NCBI GenBank assembly: GCA_017590115.1 | Contig: JAGGNK010006560.1 | Location: 124,001 to 188,000 of the forward strand | Direction: 5' to 3' | Length of the DNA: 64,000 bases | From: Montifringilla adamsi | Taxonomy: Eukaryota > Chordata > Aves > Passeriformes > Passeridae | Shown here: in pieces, positions 25,501 through 36,835 of the stretch | How the letters are laid out: the number at the start of each line of letters is the position of its first letter | How positions within the stretch are numbered: position 1 is the first letter of the stretch | The notes under the pieces: model-generated | Databases searched by the model: none | Told to the model about the DNA's origin: nothing | Seen by the model: the letters and a program-made list of their open reading frames with translations, nothing else | Made by a program: the position numbers and the translations under genes

Positions 25501-25599
25501 TCCCTTGTGAGAAAAAAGCAGTTCATCACGATGCATTGTGCTGGCAGCTGCTATTGCCTTATCTACCAAACCAACAAATGTTTTCCTGGACTTCTCCAT
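19546..25599 (-). CDS. SULT6B1: SULT6B1-like cytosolic sulfotransferase, copy B (7 coding exons)
   Basis: This is the paralogue of copy A, with coding exons at 25398-25599, 23812-23951, 23067-23156, 22290-22416, 21392-21486, 20602-20758 and 19546-19676. Lengths and phases are identical to copy A, all borders are GT/AG, and 313 residues are encoded without a stop. It keeps the PAPS loop YPKSGTNW (64-71), the 3'-phosphate motif starting RNPKDVATSF (150-159) and, unlike copy A, the catalytic histidine in VTHLRPENLP (His128). RKGGVSDWK (269-277) has the same Ser274. Many differences from copy A fall in exon 1 (residues 4, 11, 12, 16, 18, 23, 38, 40-41 and 63) and exon 4 (S-N-G-V-T-T-V against C-N-G-L-P-S-L), regions likely to shape the acceptor pocket. 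Exon 6 is identical in the two copies. The C-terminus ends CRV rather than CKA. I expect an active PAPS-dependent enzyme. A GTG-initiated extension at 25614 is not supported by copy A, so the ATG at 25599 is chosen. Confidence 0.92.
21073..21183 (-). mobile_element. CR1 fragment specific to unit B
   Basis: The plus strand reads ACAGAATTCACAGAATGACT and then AGGTTTGGAGATACC, with CTCAACTAAACCATGG and GAGTGCCATATCCAATC further on. This is the reverse complement of a CR1 3' end. In unit A the flanks meet directly (GGGCTTATATCAC then TAATAAATAAAAAAC near 6208-6230), so the fragment entered unit B after the duplication. It lies in the intron between exons 5 and 6 of SULT copy B. Confidence 0.7.
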
Positions 25600-26332
25600 T
25601 CTTCTCTCTCTCACACACAGACTCTGTCACAGTATGAACTGCCGCGTAGAAGGAGAAACCCACAGGTTGTCCTTTGTGGGAGAAACCCACAGGTGCTTGG
25701 TTTGTTGTTCTTTTCTTTTTCTTGACTCTATGAGCAATAACTTAGCTCCTTCTGAACCTGTGAAGATATATGCAGGTCCAGTCAAAGACCTTATGTAATA
25801 TGAACCTTTGGAATCAATAAAAGTTGAACATAAATGAACAAGATAAGCAGCCAAATGCAACTGCATTCTAGCTAAAGGACTTAAATAATTTCTGAACCTC
25901 ATGCCAAAAAGTCTGTGATAACAACATAGAGCTTATAAATAGAATATAAGAAAACAGAATGACATGAATTGCAGATTGGAAGATTTTTACCTGCTGGCAA
26001 AAAAATTAGTTGGGAGAGTCATCCCTAAAAGTAGAAAAAGAGGAGAAATATCCTGTAAATTATTAATTTCCTGCAATAGCATAGCGTTGGAGTAGGGTTT
26101 CCAAAATTTTAAAAAATATTCCAGAGAAACCTCCAGAGGATTTCCAATGTATTTTTGCAAGAAAGGGCAGTCAGGCCAATTATCCCTGGGAAGCATATTT
26201 CATCCTTATGAACCAGAAAAAAAAAAGAAAGAAAAAAAAGCCAAACCCTGTATTTGTGGAGGAAAAAAAATTAGGAGATATAAGTCATGAGAGAGGGATT
26301 TTGATGGCAGTTATATTTCTTGATCAAAATCA

Positions 26333-26361
26333 AAAAAAAAAAAAAAAAAAAAAAAAAAAAG
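26333..26361. repeat. Poly(A) tract
   Basis: A homopolymer A run of nearly 30 bases just upstream of SULT copy B. Unit A has only a short A-rich stretch at the matching place. Confidence 0.8.
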
Positions 26362-27028
26362 CAGCAGGATCAAGATTTAGTAATGTGAGCCTTTGATACA
26401 GCCATCTGCCACGACACCTGAGCTGAGAGATGGGAGGAGTGTACCTAGCCCCACTCATGTGATACAAGACCCTCTGAACCTGCTAAATAGTAACCCAGTA
26501 ACAAGAAAGCATCACTTGATGCAAAATTTCTAAGCAGCTTTAAAACATACAGAGGTTAAAAACAGATTAAAAATAGATTAAAGCATTTGATCATCTCCAG
26601 ATTAATGGTATTTGTTGTTCAAGCCACCACAGTTTCTCTGAAGGTTTCTGACTTCCCACGCTGACCAGACCTGGTCTTCCTTGATTGTTCAGCTTTGCAG
26701 AAGGAGGCTGGAGACATTTCTGTCATAGCTACGGGACAGTGCCAGCTGGCCCTTACACAGTGCACTGCTCTGCTCATGCAGATGCATTCCCTGTAAATGG
26801 AACAACTTCAAAGAATGAAAGCTTCAAAACATGTGCTCCCAAGTGCTAAATAGGTAGAGGTATGTTTTTCTAATTATTTCTGTGATGTGCATTTATCTCA
26901 GTAAAACTCTGGAGAAGCCTTCCATAAATTAGTCTTCTAAAATAACCCACTCAGTTTTTAAATAGTTCCATTAAGATTGATCCATTCAAGAAGGTGTCTT
27001 AAAACTCCTCTGATCATTCATCTGTGAC

Positions 27029-27597
27029 GGAAGGAAGGAAGGAAGGAAGGAAGGAAGGAAGGAAGGAAGGAAGGAAGGAAGGAAGGAAGGAAGGAAGGAA
27101 GGAAGGAAGGAAGGAAGGAAGGAAGGAAGGAAGGAAGGAAGGAAGGAAGGAAGGAAGGAAGGAAGGAAGGAAGGAAGGAAGGAAGGAAGGAAGGAAGGAA
27201 GGAAGGAAGGAAGGAAGGAAGGAAGGAAGGAAGGAAGGAAGGAAGGAAGGAAGGAAGGAAGGAAGGAAGGAAGGAAGGAAGGAAGGAAGGAAGGAAGGAA
27301 GGAAGGAAGGAAGGAAGGAAGGAAGGAAGGAAGGAAGGAAGGAAGGAAGGAAGGAAGGAAGGAAGGAAGGAAGGAAGGAAGGAAGGAAGGAAGGAAGGAA
27401 GGAAGGAAGGAAGGAAGGAAGGAAGGAAGGAAGGAAGGAAGGAAGGAAGGAAGGAAGGAAGGAAGGAAGGAAGGAAGGAAGGAAGGAAGGAAGGAAGGAA
27501 GGAAGGAAGGAAGGAAGGAAGGAAGGAAGGAAGGAAGGAAGGAAGGAAGGAAGGAAGGAAGGAAGGAAGGAAGGAAGGAAGGAAGGAAGGAAGGAAG
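27029..27597. repeat. Pure (GGAA)n microsatellite, about 142 units
   Basis: About 568 bp of uninterrupted GGAA on the plus strand, preceded by TGAC and followed by GAGCCTGCACAGCC. The long open frames on both strands (KEGR-type and PSFL-type repeats) are by-products. It lies about 1.4 kb upstream of exon 1 of SULT copy B, in sequence not shared with unit A. Tandem GGAA can bind ETS-family factors. Confidence 0.98.
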
Positions 27598-28214
27598 AGC
27601 CTGCACAGCCAGTGCGATGCCCTGGCCTTCTGTGATTGAGCCCATGAAAAGCATGGCTTAAAGCAGAATTTACTCTAAAATGGAAATGTCATATGTGTGG
27701 CATTTTCCCCTTTGAATAAGTTAGTGTGGATCTGATCACAGGTGAATCAAAGCCTTCAAACTGAGCCCAGGGTGGTAGGATGGCTTCGGTTATGTGGCAA
27801 AAGCTGTCTGCACACAAAGGAGCACAGCAAAGCAATGAAGGAGGAATCAAAACAGCACCCTGCCCAGATACTCCAATGAAATCAGCTCATTCAAGGCCAG
27901 TCTCCACAAGCTCAGAGCAGCTCAGGTAGAGAGGAATGCAAGTTAAGGCCTCTTTAAAAAGGGACTGGACCCTGTCCAGGACCGTCTATGGCTGTTCCAG
28001 GAGAGGTTCAGACCCAGTGTCCTGGTGGGAAGATGGCCCATCAAAATGATCAGTGCAGGAGAACTTTTGAAGACTGGCAGGGGCTACTGTCTGGGGGTAT
28101 AGGCCCATAAAGAACTGCTGAGGAACAATCTTTCATGATTGCACGTGACTTATTATGTCAGGATTACATGACATGTATGAAGCAACTGCCACAAAACAAA
28201 TTATTATTTTTAAC

Positions 28215-28805
28215 TGTTTAAACTGTAATATGTTAGATTTTTCTATTTTATGAAATGGTTTGTTCCAACTGAACTCCCCTGTTCAGTTTCAAAAATAGTT
28301 CTTCCCAGAGTTGCTTACCCCATATCTTCCCGCCCTTCCTTACGTCAATCCTCATGCCAATCCTCTTTACCCCTCCCATACTTGTAAATCCTCCCTTGTC
28401 AATTGTCTAAACCCAACCCCTGCAGCTTGTCAATTAGGGTTTTGATGTACCCCTTTTACCAGAAAGTTCTGTGTCAGTTATGCTGTTTCCTCTCACCCAT
28501 TTGTCCATTAGGTATTCACCCCTCCTTCTTTCTGCCTCATTGGTGTTGTGTTGATGTAAGCCCACCCTGTGTTCGTCCTTGCTAATCTCTAATTGGTTGT
28601 AGGCAGTCTCCTCCCAGGAGACTGCCCCCCTTTATAAACCGTTGTAATCCCATTCTCGGGGCTCTCTTCTGTGTGTGCTCCCACCGAGATTGGTTCATTG
28701 TATCATCCTGCCACTTCTCCCTCGGGGAAGGAATAAACGTCTTGGAACTTTGCCACCAGAGAGTCCCTCTCTCCCTTTGTGTCACTCAGCACTGAGGAGG
28801 AACCA
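28215..28805 (+). mobile_element. Solo LTR-like element (unit B only)
   Basis: About 590 bp beginning TGTTTAAACTG and ending GAGGAACCA. It has a TATAAA (28633-28638), an AATAAA (28732-28737) and the pyrimidine-rich body usual for avian LTRs. In unit A the sequence runs from ACAAATTATG to TGTTGACTTTACAATATAG in about 40 bp without it. I could not find a clean target duplication, so the exact ends are uncertain. Confidence 0.6.
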
Positions 28806-29108
28806 TGTTGACTTTACAATATAGAAAGTACTGAAAGAAAAGTGAAAGATATCTAATCCTCAATACCAGATCAGGGTTGATTTTCTTGACTCCTCTAAAA
28901 GACACTTTGGGCCAGAGAACTAACCTGTTGTAAAATTTTCTAGGATCCTCCATCATCTTTTCTTTTTCTCTAGAATAGTAGAGTCTTCTTCATGCTGGTC
29001 ACCTTCCCTGACCAGATCAAAGCTTGTCACAACATCAGATTACTCCACTGTAGATTGTCTACACATGGATACCTTGCTCTGTCTTCTACCCAGAATTTCC
29101 CTGCTTAT

Positions 29109-29248
29109 CTCATCTGTCCCAGGATCCCCAAATTCTAGACGCTGAAATGTCTCTAGCTTCTTTTCAGCATTTATTCTCTCTTTCCTTTCCTCTTCTGTAT
29201 ATTTGGCATCTGCCAACTCCTTCACCATTTGTTCAAGCCAATTGGTTC
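29109..29248 (-). pseudogene. SULT6B1-like exon 2 relic
   Basis: A 140-bp open segment, the same length as exon 2 of copies A and B, follows a good acceptor (TTTATCCTTTCAG). It encodes the second half of the PAPS loop (GTNWLEQMVKELAD), a charged Lys/Glu stretch, and ends LEFGDPGTDE, in register with the GD-x-EK end of the intact exons. The donor reads GAG|ATAAGC where GTAAGC is expected, so splicing at the usual place should fail. The charged stretch differs strongly from copies A and B, so this comes from an older, distinct SULT lineage. I find no exons 3-7 on the downstream (left) side, where the GGAA repeat and an LTR lie. It could be a used exon with a shifted donor, but a stranded relic is more likely. 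Confidence 0.7.
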
Positions 29249-29329
29249 CTGAAAGGATAAAGACACCCGTAGGATATCCATTCCACTTCACTTTTTCATG
29301 TAAACCTGGCCCATGGTATGCTGTCAAAT

Positions 29330-31200
29330 TGGGTTCAAGTGAACCAGTTTGGTTCAGTGTTGTACTTTAACCTTTCAACAGGTGTGTGCACTGGTATTCA
29401 CTGCAGCGGAATTAATTTTCCCCATAGTAGCTGGTATGGAGCTCTGTGTCGAATTTGTGCTGAAAACAATGTTGGTAACACAGAGATGTTTTAGTTATTG
29501 CTAGGCAGTAATTACACAGTGTCAGGGCCTCAGAGCTATGTCTTATCTTTGTCTGCAGCAGCCAATAGCAGGGAAAAAGTATTTCTTTCAGAATCTTTAA
29601 TCCTGGTCTGGAGGAAAATGATGCTTCTTAGTCACTGCGTGAACATTGTTCATGCTGAGTTCTGTCAGGTTCCTGAGGCTGCAGAGATGTCCTTCACTCC
29701 TAGGGAGGGCACAGGTGTCCTTTAGACCAGCACACTGACCTCATAGCATCAGCTCCTGGTATGAGCTATTCTGCGCTGGGGTAGGGTATGCTTGTGAAAG
29801 AATAGCTGAAGGTTATCTAGGAAGTTTCTTCTGAGCTTCTATGAAAGCCCCAGAGGCCAACACCCTGAGAAGACCTCAGCAGACTTCCACAGTCTGAGCA
29901 AAGACACATCCTTCCCGCAGAAAACCTCTACTTACCACACATAGGACACGGCAAATCACCTTGGGTTCTCAGCACTGCTCACATGAAAAGTCTCAGAAAT
30001 GTGGGACCAGTGCTTCATTTTTCACTTAAGAGCAGATTTGAGTAGAGGGGAAAAGTAGCCAAGACCAAAGTCCAGGGCAGGAACATCTACCCATCACTCT
30101 TCCACATTCATGCCAGTCAGGTAAGTACCTGCCCAGTCTGTTCATTACCGTAGTGTCTTAATGCATAAAGCAAACACCGGTGGTTACAAAATATTCCCAA
30201 CATTATCAAAAAAAGCTGTTACCTACAGGTGACTAAATGATACCACTCAGTGATGTAAACATCAATATTATGGCTCAGGGTCCACCTCCTGCTTCCAGAA
30301 ACAAGCCTTGTAACAAGGCAGGTCTGGGGTATGTTAGAAATCCATGAAACAAAAGCAAAGCCACAGTAAACTGTAGCTTTACTGTGTAGTGACAAAACCA
30401 ACAACAGAAGCAGCATCTACAAATGACACACACAAACACCATCTGTTTGATTTATGACAACCATTTTTATTAGGCTAAAAAAATAAACCAGGAGGCTCAA
30501 ATTGGCCTGCTATGCATGATACCTGAATAAGATTCAGATTTCTGCTGATGCAGACTTGCAAAGAAGCACATGGCCCGGCAGAGAATTTACAGAGCAACTC
30601 TTGCTTCTAGGTATCAATATTACCCAAAGCTATGAAGACAGAGGCTGACATTCTGCCTTTAAGAAAATAAGTATACTTTAAACAGATTGAGCTACTAATG
30701 TGTTATGGGCTCCTTTCTTAGTAGTATTTAATGCAGATTTAATTCAGATTTCAATTAAGTCAATATAAAATTTCAATTAATTTGAAGCATAACTGTATGA
30801 AAGCTTAACTGTGGTAGAAATCTTTTTGCCAAAAAGTGACCTGAATTGATAGTTTTTAGAGAGGTCTCTAGGTGGAAAATACACTTCACTACTCTGAAAG
30901 GACTGATGAATTCATTAATAAAAGTGGAAATAGAATATTCCATTAGGAAGGCACAAAGTGAAGCAGTGCTGTTAGATTCTTCTGTATGTGATTAACTATA
31001 ATACTGTTCAATAAATTAACACCTTTTCAATATGCCAAAGGTCTTGCATTTAGCATTAACATCTGATACACACTGTAGATACTATAAATGCAGCTGTAGT
31101 CCAAATATTACTACACTTATCAGGAACATTGACTTTCTTCCTGTGTATCATTATTAGAGTTCAAGAAACAATTGCTTTAACAGCTCTGGTTTATCTCCCA
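29330..31200. other. No gene recognised between SULT relics
   Basis: Non-repetitive, AT-rich DNA. No further SULT exon motif (RNPKD, DWK, YPKSG) was found on the minus strand. Confidence 0.5.
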
Positions 31201-31223
31201 GGTTTTACAACAGACATAATATT

Positions 31224-31325
31224 TTAACATGGAGTGCTTGCTACTAAGTGCCCTTTGTACACTTCCTCCACTTCCAAACTATGCTTTTCATCAAAAACAT
31301 TCCTCCAGTCATTAACATCACTTAC
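31224..31325 (-). pseudogene. SULT6B1-like last-exon relic
   Basis: The minus-strand frame reads VNDWRNVFDEKHSLEVEEV followed by YKGHLVAST, then a stop at 31224-31226. This aligns with the terminal exon of copies A and B (VSDWKNFFSEDQNEKMDKAF, then EEHIAGTT), including the D-W-(K/R)-N core of the conserved C-terminal PAPS-binding region. The conserved KLKYDLYC ending is gone. Lying directly downstream of an exon 1 relic, it suggests deletion of exons 2-6 in one ancestral copy, or a fusion of two copies. Confidence 0.65.
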
Positions 31326-31567
31326 AAAGAATCCATATTGACACTGTAAGATTTAATGCAAAAAGGAAGCTTTATTCACATACTTTTATGTAGGATATAG
31401 TTAATAGGAAGGGAAAAGTCTACAACATACAGTAATACACTAGATTATTAGTAGTAATTACTATTATTATGATTGTTTTTGTTACTGTTGTTTCTATTAT
31501 TGTTACTGTAATGTTCTGATTATCAGCATTATTATGACAACTCCCTTTGTGCAGCAAGAAAACATAT

Positions 31568-31809
31568 CTGCTTTAGAAAAGCTTGCTAGGATAGCATCAT
31601 CTCTTACAGCTTCAGAGGACCTCATACCTTTGAATACTGCACAAGTGCAAGGCATTGTGGCGTAGGCAGTCCCCTCGCAGGTAAAGACCAGGTCTGTCAG
31701 CAGCAGTCAGTGATTCTTCCAGTACACCAGCTAAGAGTGTTTCAGACTTTTCTGTTCTTTTCTCTTCCCTTTTGCTTTCCAAAATTCCCCATTGACTTTT
31801 AACAGTCAT
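31568..31809 (-). pseudogene. SULT6B1-like exon 1 relic with frameshift
   Basis: The minus-strand reading aligns along its length with exon 1 of copies A and B. It has a start-proximal Lys/Glu-rich part, LEESLTAA matching the IDKALATA region, ALHLCSIQ, and then, one frame over, RSSEAVRDDAILASFSKA, which matches the SFEARRDDVILAAYPKSG end. The frame is lost near 31620. The PAPS-loop end reads SFSKA instead of YPKSG, and the position of the splice donor (31566-31567) reads AT instead of GT. The ATG at 31809 is upstream of the aligned start, where the ancestral codon has become ACA. It is non-functional. An exon 7 relic follows only about 240 bp downstream. Confidence 0.7.
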
Positions 31810-32571
31810 GGGCAGCAGAGGAAGGCACAGGTTACCTATTTATTGGTTATTTCTAGTAGTGATTGTTTCTTAACTTGAAGGGCCCTTCTCAAGTAAGAGA
31901 AAGGGCAGCTCTTCACAGTACTTCACAGAAAACAATCCTAAATAAGCTGCAACTGAGTCACTTAAAAACTATCTCAATGACACCACTCCACTTAGAAACC
32001 CACCGACTCCAGAGGAAATATAAAGGAATCTGTTTTTAATGACAACTCAAAGGACAGCTAACATGTATCATGTGTGTTTATGCATTTGGTGTTTATTCCA
32101 ATTTCATCATTGTTAACATGGCCTCTGACATATGGTCATTGAACATGAGATAATTAAGGGAAATTAGGCTTCATACTTTGGCTGTAAGTGAATATGGTAA
32201 CATGGCTGACTAACCTTGGAAGAATGTGGGTATTTTTCATACACACTGAGGGAGGAGATTCAGAATACCCATATGTGACAAACAACGTAAGACTCTCCGT
32301 TGATGATCTTTTCAGTTTACTTCAGCAATACCAGAGCTTTCGCCTATGCAGATCAAGAAATAGAGGGTCCAGAAGAAGGGGCAAGGTAGCATGCTGACAG
32401 GGTCCTGAAAAGAGATTTGATGACTGATAGAATGGACACTCATTGCAGTGTCACTGAGGGTCAGATCTCTGGGACAGTGTGATAAAGGAAGCCGATTAAC
32501 AGACTCTAAGTGCTCCTTGTGCTTTTTCAGACATTTGCCTTTTCCTAAAACATATGATTAGCCTGAATAAC

Positions 32572-32625
32572 TTGGGAGTTGGACTAGATGATCATTAAAT
32601 CCCCTTCCAACCCAAACCATCCTAC
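32572..32625 (+). mobile_element. CR1 3'-end fragment
   Basis: TTGGACTAGATGATCATTAA then CCTTCCAACCCAAACCAT is the diagnostic CR1 tail. Only the last 50-odd bases are recognisable. Confidence 0.65.
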
Positions 32626-34247
32626 GAGCTAGTCAGCATTTTATTACCATTTTAGGCAAATAAAATATTCCTGGTTGTCGTGTAAAGATGATCGCAGGTC
32701 CCATATACAAAGATGGGCAAGTGTATCAGCAGTACTTTTTTCTCAGAGGTAAACTAAAATGTTTATATTCTGTAAGCAATGATCCCTACGTCAGTGTTTT
32801 AAATGGTGAACTAACAATCTGAGATGGTATTTTATCACTGGAAGCATTACATAAATGAAGATATACCATGCTAGAAGTCATAGCTCTTGATACATTCTAA
32901 AAGTATGTAACCAGTTCAAGCAAAACCCTACTGCAGGACATTGCCTTAAAGTTAAGAAGCTTTCAAAGGGCAACAACAGCCTCATGGAAGATAAATTCTC
33001 AGACGGTTGTGAAATATAAGAACATCCAGATTCAAGATGTCTTTAGGTGACAGGCAGGAGACTGGGAAACAATTTTGAGTAATTATCACTATATGCTGGA
33101 TATTCTGTTGTCCACACTTGTACCTAAGACACATGGCTAAATGCTACTTTGGTCTGTTGTATGATGCATACTCTTTAAAGACTCCATTTTAACTTGGCCT
33201 CATGTCACAGAAGTCTAGCCAGAATAAATATTTATCCTGTAATGCATAAATAAAATAATTAATCTAAAATATTGCTTGAGCTTCAATATGTGCTCTATTA
33301 TGCAATGTTTGATTAAAGTACACAGATAAGCTCATTCTCATGTTACAGGTCATGAAAAGATCAGTTTTCAGGCTTTTATTTCACTGTTCTGTTAACTTAG
33401 CTGAGTTATAATTAAAAATAGAGAGGTTTAACCTGCTCTAGGTGGATGTACTTATAGGGCCTGTGTACTGTTTCACATTATTTTATGAAGAATGGATCAT
33501 GTCAATTCTGTCAATCATTCCAAACCCTTTCAGGCTAAGAATTTAATTTGTTGCCAGAGGCTATATTTTTATGAGAATTTGAGTGAAAATGATCTTGCCA
33601 CTTTCAAGTATGTGAAAAAAATGTTGGAAAAATAGTTTCTTCCCTCATTTTATGGCCATTATGATTAGTACTTAATAAATGAAGTCATGACTGAAGCCTT
33701 GATTTAGTTAGAGTTTTAATAATCATGGTATAATTCATATGAGTTTTATCCAGTTTTATTTTGTTCTCCACTCTTTAATGAGTAAAATAACATTAAAATT
33801 TTCCTCTACAGGAAATGCTATCATTATTTGCTATCTAAATTACATAAATTTAGCAGAATGGAAACAACAGCTACCATCAGCCTGCTGTTGCCTTACTTTC
33901 ATAGGCAGCTGAGCTGAAGTCCATCATTCGGCTAAGGAGAAGAAATTTGACCTTGTTACTTGTCATTCAACATAGGGCCCTGCATAAAAGCCCAGATCAC
34001 TAAAGGATATGGGACAAGTAAGGAGCAGAAGAGCCGAGTCCTGACTCCTGATAATGTTGGGCAGAGTTGGAATTCCATCAGAAGGAACATCTCCACTCAC
34101 ATACCTGGTTCTTAGCAACAAAAGGGTTGTTCAACAGTTCAGCTGCTGAAATAGCCAGATAGCAGCAACATGGGACTCAGCCTTTTTTAATGACAGATAT
34201 TTGAGCCAATTCAATAGAGGAGATTTTAGCCACCTTTGCCCACATTG

Positions 34248-34340
34248 TATCACAGAAACACAACATGCCTGCAGTTGAAGAAGGCCCAGGAAATCATTTA
34301 GTCTAACTTCATTGTTAAAGCAGTTACTTTTGGTGACCTC
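34248..34340 (-). mobile_element. Old CR1 3'-end fragment
   Basis: The plus strand reads TATCACAGAAACACAACATG and later GGAAATCATTTAGTCTAAC, a diverged reverse complement of the CR1 tail. Confidence 0.45.
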
Positions 34341-35557
34341 AGCATGAGGCTGAGCAGGATCGTGCCCAGCTGGCTTTGGAATCTGACCAAGGACAGAGAA
34401 TTCCTAGTTCAGATCTTGACTATTTGATAAATATAGAGCATACTTGATATATATTACGAACGCTACCTTGATATTTATATAATCTTACGGCTGTGAATCA
34501 CAGCAAAATTACTACATGTTTATAGGCAATTCAGAATGCAAACACATTGTGGAATATACACAGTTGTATCTATACCTATTTCATTTATGAGAACCTAGTC
34601 TGGAATGTAGAAAAAAAATTGGAATTAAGCTAGTGACAGGGTTTTGGTGAATTTGTATGTAAAGATAAAGAGAAAATACTATTAATACATAACTCTGGAG
34701 CTCTGGAGACTTTTGGAGTACTTTCTGATCAAAATTTTTTTCATCAGAAAGGTACTGCTGTACTGCTGACACCTAAAAGGAAAAATCAGAGTACAGATGA
34801 GACATGAATCTTATGTTCTGAGAGGTCAGATCTACCTGCTGTCCTTCATATTGAAGACTGTGAGGTTCGAGAAAGATTCAGGCACTTGAATTTTAAAAAG
34901 AAGTTGAGATGGAATAGGATCAAGAATACTGCCTGGTCCCAAAGTTAAAATTTTAATGAACTTATTTTTATGGGAATGTAATAATTTTATCAGACACTGC
35001 TGATAAAATTAGGCTTAGATTCTTTTCACTTACTGCATTTACTGGAAACCAGACTAGTTGAATGATTTTGTTTAAGCCCATTATTGCTCTGAAACTGATA
35101 TTAAGGAAAAACAAAGACAAAAGGATAAAATCTGAAAATCATAACTGTTTCAATGTTAAGAAATAAATTATTTTATCTTCTTTGCTTTCTTAATTTTTAA
35201 TCATTTATTCCCTGAGGACACAGGTTTATTCCAGTTTAAATGATAATCCAATACAAGACCTTGTCCTGACAAATATTCTTTATCTATATATGAAATATGA
35301 AGAAGGCCATAATAACAAGACTACTACCAGTCTTCACTTCAATTTCAGTAATATCATCACAGTTTACATCACAGTTCAAAGGGACATTTTACTGGCATGT
35401 CTGGACAGTTGTATCTGTGGTAATTTCTCTTTGCAGAAGGGAGAATATTCTCATTCTCTGTGGCTTTTCCTGCCATTTTTTCCAAAAAGCAGGATTTACT
35501 ATTTTCAACAATGATTTGAAGACACTTCCCTGTTACTAAGATCTGAAGAAAATAAAT

Positions 35558-35698
35558 CTTTTCTTTTCTCTTTTCTTTTCTCTTCTCTTCTCTTTTCTTT
35601 TCTTTTCTTTTCTTTTCTTTTCTTTTCTTTTCTTTTCTTTTCTTTTCTTTTCTTTTCTTTTCTTTTCTTTTCTTTTCTTTTCTTTTTCTTCTTTTCTT
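35558..35698. repeat. (TTTTC)n microsatellite
   Basis: About 140 bp of TTTTC units with a few TCTTC variants at the left end. It is a pure pyrimidine strand, prone to triplex formation and length change. Confidence 0.95.
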
Positions 35699-36399
35699 AT
35701 CCCAGAATCTGGTTAATCTGGTTTTGGAAAAAAATAGGTAACATACTGCAAGTTACTGACATTGAAGATATTTTTTCTTGGTCTTTGGGCAAGCCTGATG
35801 CCAGAAGTGTGTTTAACAGAGTTATGGGAAATTCTCTTAGATTTTCCAAAACATTTTCCAGTAGTTTGAATCTTCTTATTTGATATCCCAGCTCTTATAA
35901 CTGTGCAAACAGATGCTCAAAGATATTAACCAGACTTTGGCTCAGAAGTGTCGAGCTCTCAGTATTTGTTTGCTATAATGAAAATGACAAAGAGCCAGCA
36001 CAGTTCTCACAAACTTTCTCACGTGTCTTTCAGTAGCTTTCAAAGCTTATCCCATTTTACCCCAGCCTCTTCAGGAAAAAAACCAAGGCTTCCACCAACA
36101 GAGAAAGCACACAAGAAAGCCCACAGAAGAAAATAGACAGTCAGGGAAACTTCGGTCTCCTCTGTCTTCCAATAATTAAATGAATGGATGCCTTGCTTTT
36201 TTCTAATTTTCTGGTATCATCTAAATTGGAAGTGGGAAAAGGGAGTTTTCTGCAAATTTCCATCATTTTTACTGCACCTTATTTCATCTCAATCCATGTA
36301 ATCCCAGTTTATGTATTCACTCCAGTTCCAAATTTTCCTTTTTTTTTTTTTTCACTTTCATTTGATTTCCTCATATATCCTTCCTAATGTGTTTGTTTC

Positions 36400-36835
36400 A
36401 CTGTGTTCACTGTTTTCAAGATTTTATTTCCTTTCATGTAATGGAATTCTTCATTTTAGGAAAGGAAATGGAATCTCGCAATTTCATTGAGTATCATTTC
36501 TTGAAGTTTTAGGTAATTTCACTGCACTTCATTTCATTCCATTCCCTTTCAAGAATTTAATTTGTCCTAAGAATTTCATTTCTTTTCAGTTTAATTTCCT
36601 TGTATTTCCTTGCATGTCATTTCATTTCACTCCACTCGTTGATTTTTCATTGTATTTCTTTTAATGGAAAATTCTTCATTTCCATTAAAGGAAATGAAAT
36701 CTTGACATTTCAATGAATATCATTTCATGAAGTTGTGGCTAATTTCAGTGTACCTAATTTCATTCCATTCAATTTCTTTTTATTTTGTTTTGCTTCATTT
36801 CTTAATTTTTCAATTTCATTTAATATCAGTGTATT
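36400..36835. repeat. Imperfect tandem duplication, period about 220 bp, ATTTC-rich
   Basis: A block with TAATGGAATTCTTCATTTTA, GGAAATGGAATCTCG and TTTCATTGAGTATCATTTC is followed about 220 bp later by a diverged copy (TAATGGAAAATTCTTCATTT, GGAAATGAAATCTTG, TTTCAATGAATATCATTTC). The whole segment is built of ATTTC and ATTCC words, like a degenerate minisatellite. Confidence 0.6.

Larger units (their letters stand above)
18288..28847. repeat. Segmental duplication unit B
   Basis: Partner of 2064-13997. It lacks the large LTR and the 1.1 kb segment upstream of exon 1 found in unit A. It has its own insertions: a CR1 fragment at 21073-21183, the GGAA microsatellite at 27029-27597 within a non-homologous segment (about 26787-27953), and an LTR at about 28215-28805. 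The unique spacer between the units is about 13998-18287. Confidence 0.85.

Noticed and set aside
25597..25614. Upstream GTG start extending SULT copy B by five residues
   Set aside because: Not an ATG, and not conserved in copy A. The ATG at 25599 gives aligned starts in both copies.
27024..27654. Open frames of about 200 codons on both strands
   Set aside because: They are translations of the GGAA microsatellite and not genes.
34700..34775. Possible SULT exon 5 relic (TACCTTTCTGA, then TGAAAAAAAT, after a good acceptor)
   Set aside because: A short nucleotide match to exon 5, but spacing from the acceptor and the rest of the exon do not fit. It may be chance.
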